From the NCBI GenBank assembly GCA_027625915.1, contig JANTQA010000047.1:14384001-14448000 (forward strand): 64,000 nucleotides of DNA, in the 5' to 3' direction. This document shows positions 61,426-64,000 of the stretch, piece after piece. This DNA is from Anaeramoeba flamelloides. Taxonomy: Eukaryota; Metamonada; Anaeramoebidae. The position numbers and the translations under genes are program-made. Below the pieces are notes generated by a model. The model was not told the DNA's origin, did no database searches, and was given only the letters and a program-made list of their open reading frames with translations. Position 1 is the stretch's first letter, and every line of letters starts with the position of its first letter.

Positions 61426-63774
61426 CTTGAAAAATACTATATTTATTGTAATTAAATAGAATTTTGTTTGTTAGTAATAAGAAAGAATTTTTTATTTAAG
61501 GGTTAATTGAAGATCTAAACTAAATTTCAAAAATTTTGTCTCACTTTATAATGTTAATGGAAGTTGTTTGGAGGATTTATTCCATATTCTTATCAAAAAA
61601 ATATTTTCAAATTTTTTTATCAAATTCATTTTTTCTAATTTTGAAAATTTCTGTTTTTCTTTTGTTTTTCTTTTTCTTTTTCTTTTTCAAATTTTTCTTT
61701 TTGTTTTCTTTTTGTTTTCTTTCTTTTTTCTATTCTTTTTTTTTTTGATATCTTTCGTTTTCTTTGCGAAAGATCATGTGTAAAAACTAAAAGATCTTCG
61801 AAAAGACCAATAATCACAAACAAAATTTCTACTATGTAATTTCTTTGAAAATGAATTCAATTATTAACAAAAAATCTTCTTGTTTATTTTTTTCAGTGAA
61901 AATTCAGTAACAAAAAATCGGTAATGCTCATTTCAAAAATTGTGACTCAATTTTTTTTAGTTTTTTATTTTTTTTAATTCGAAATATATCAGGTTGTTAT
62001 ATATTTAGAATTACTTTTAATTGAATCACAAATCAGATTTAATTATTAGTTGTTCTTGAAGACTAAAGTATATATATATATTTCAATTTATTATTTCAGG
62101 TGTGTCACACTTTTTGAAATGGGGTTTATTTCTACAGATGGTTTTTTTTTTTTTTTTTTTTGAAACCTTTTTTGGTTTTAAAATATACAGTTAAATCACT
62201 TTGATTGAATTCTAGAATAAATTAAAGTTTTAATTATTTTCAATTTTTTATATGTATTATTTTTTATTTTTTATTTTTGTTTTTGTTTAAGCCTTGGATT
62301 AAATGAGGTAAGAAAATTTTGACTTAATTTTGGTCTTTTAAGTTTTATTTTTCTTTTTTTTTTTTCCTTTTTCTTTTTTCTTTTTCAAAAAATTTTCTGT
62401 TTTATCTAGCTGTTCTCAACTCTTTAAGAATAAAATTTACTAAAATGCACATGTTCGCCATTTTAATCACAAACTATTTTTATTTTTCTTCTCTTTGAAT
62501 TTAAATAAGTAAAAAATGCTTTAGTTTTGAAAATAATTCATTTGACAAAAAATGTTTTTTTTTCTTTTCTTCTTCTCTTTTTTATTTAGTAAATTTTCTT
62601 TGATTACTCCTTTCTCACAATAAATAAATAAAAAATGTTTTTTTTTGAAGGGGATTCTGTACCTTTTGTACCTTTACTATCACTTTAAAAACAGTTTGAT
62701 CAATTTTTTTTTAAAATATAGCCATCAAAAATGCGTATATTAAAGTTTATCAACTATTCTATAGATACCTTTGAAAACCTTATTGTTTCACTTTATTAAA
62801 GTGACTATATTTAAATTCAGTTTTCTTGTTTATTATTTTTATAATTTACTGGTATTTGAATAATAATGGGAAAAAATTTTCACTTCATTTTCATAATTTT
62901 GTTTTACACCATGAGTTTCCAAAAAAAAGTAATTGTAATTTATAATATCTATTTATTTGTGTGTGGTACTTTTTACATCTACATATTGTGGATTAACTAA
63001 GAAATCTAAACGAAAGTTAAGAATTTCAAAAATTGAAAAAAAAGTTAATCGGATGAAATTTTATCCCATTTAAATGTCAATATACCAGTAATGGTTTAAA
63101 TATGTTTTTTTTTACAATTTGTCTTTAAAGTCAAGGTTTTGATTCATTGGGACAGATTTATAACTATTGAAGTGATTATTTTTTTTTTAACGGAGCAGAT
63201 TTTTGTTCATGTTAAATATTTTTAATTTAGGTCATACATTACGGCAGTTTCACTAAATTTCATTAAATAAAAAAGTTGGAAATTAAATGGAAATCGCGAC
63301 CAATTCTGCAACTGCTTCATAAAATCAATTTCTTATATCTATTTAGAGGCTGATTCCTGTATTTTTTTCCAAAAAAAAAAAAAAAAATACAGCCTCTTAA
63401 TTTAAAGATTAATTAAATTTAAGACAAGAAAAAGAAAAAAGATGGTATGTAATGGAAAATTGTTCGTAAAAAAAAAAATGAATTTATTGTTAAATTTATT
63501 CATAAAAGTATTCCATAGAAAATTACATCTCAACAATTAAACCCCTTCAACAATCTAAAAGTGGATTCGAATTCAAACAAGAATAACAAGTTCTGGATTT
63601 TTTGAAAAAAAAGATTTTTACCAAAATAAAATTACATCAAGTTTCAAATTCTCTAAAATTAAACTAAGTGTCCTTATATTTCAGTGTTCAAATCATTTTC
63701 TTTCAAGATTTGGTACGATCTATTTGAATAATTGAGATTTTCAGTGAAAAGGCTATACAAGAATCAATCACAAA
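61426..63774. other. region upstream of the RhoGEF exons; MITE B block and T-rich tracts
   Basis: Holds the second long MITE B block (61555-62125), T/C-rich tracts, and a repeat fragment at about 62845-62895 that is an inverted match to 94-145. A hairpin TTAGAGGCTG...CAGCCTCTTAA surrounds an A run at 63343-63400. The missing 5' RhoGEF exon may be here or beyond the window; none was recognised. Confidence 0.5.
61555..62125. mobile_element. MITE B, copy with matching upstream block
   Basis: TIRs CTCATTTCAAAAATTGTGAC (61927-61946) and GTCACACTTTTTGAAATGG (about 62103-62122). The interior and the 370 bp upstream match 6195-6745 (ATTCTTATCAAA, T/C-rich tract, AAAAGACCAATAATCACA). The A/T-rich interior includes a TATATATATATA run. 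Confidence 0.6.
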
Positions 63775-63875
63775 ATGGGGTATTTTTTTTTTAATTATAC
63801 GGAATGTTCATTAAGTGAGCACATTTTAAAAGATGAGTACCCACTACAGAAGATTTTTGAGAGTAGATCAGTGCT
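63775..63875 (+). CDS. possible first exon of a gene leaving the window
   Basis: An ATG at 63775 opens a 33-codon frame (M, FFF run, then YTECSLSEHILKDEYPLQKI, FESRSV) ending at a consensus GTAAGT donor (63876). An AATATAG acceptor follows at about 63922, after which two frames stay open for some distance. No family is recognisable. The support is only the donor match and a coding-like residue mix, so this is tentative. Confidence 0.25.
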
Positions 63876-64000
63876 GTAAGTAATAATTCTTTGAAAAAAT
63901 ATTTCTTTTTTGAAAATATAGAATTTGCCACCAAAAAAATATTCAAAAAAAGTTGTATCGTCGTGAAAAAAAATACCGTGCATGAAAAAAATACCTTACA

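Overview
The window is nuclear DNA from an intron-rich, extremely AT-rich unicellular eukaryote. Intergenic and intronic DNA is mostly A/T homopolymers and dispersed repeats, while true exons are visibly less AT-rich. The genes are eukaryotic: mTORC1 Raptor, translation factor eIF4A, cleavage-stimulation factor CstF-64, a membrane MRH-lectin, ankyrin/BTB proteins and a RhoGEF with MORN repeats. Asn/Lys/Glu-rich insertions, abundant BTB and RhoGEF genes and very low GC suggest an amoeboid protist (Anaeramoeba-like or amoebozoan). That placement is inference.

Layout: 1-8982 has no convincing gene and carries two kinds of inverted-repeat element. 8983-12459 (+) is a three-exon eIF4A gene with a 1.9 kb second intron. 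12460-17923 is gene-free with one near-perfect hairpin. 17924-23351 (+) is Raptor (two exons, about 1755 aa). 27042-28142 (+) is an intronless CstF-64 gene flanked by two inverted copies of a foldback repeat. 32796-38110 (+) is a four-exon type I membrane protein with two MRH-like domains and a YxxPhi tail. 40563-42173 (+) is an intronless BTB protein with a C-terminal ThuA/glutamine-amidotransferase-like domain. 43148-43530 (-) is a broken Rh-type ammonium transporter. 46153-52809 (+) is a four-exon ankyrin protein with two BTB domains. 57451-61425 (-) is the 3' portion of a RhoGEF gene (RGS tail, DH, PH-like, about eleven MORN repeats) whose 5' exons were not found.

Introns are GT-AG, from 87 nt to about 3.5 kb, and the large ones hold repeats. 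At least four copies of a ~200 bp TA-flanked palindromic MITE, several copies of a second MITE, four or five larger foldback elements and two pairs of dispersed duplications were seen by eye. The most unusual are two foldbacks near 54.4-57.1 kb, one with a telomere-like CCTAA-rich core and one with a G/T-skewed core. No tRNA, rRNA, CRISPR array or recognisable retroelement was found. The genes do not form an operon or an obvious pathway; two (eIF4A, Raptor) are linked functionally through TOR control of translation, but that is general biology rather than evidence of co-regulation here.
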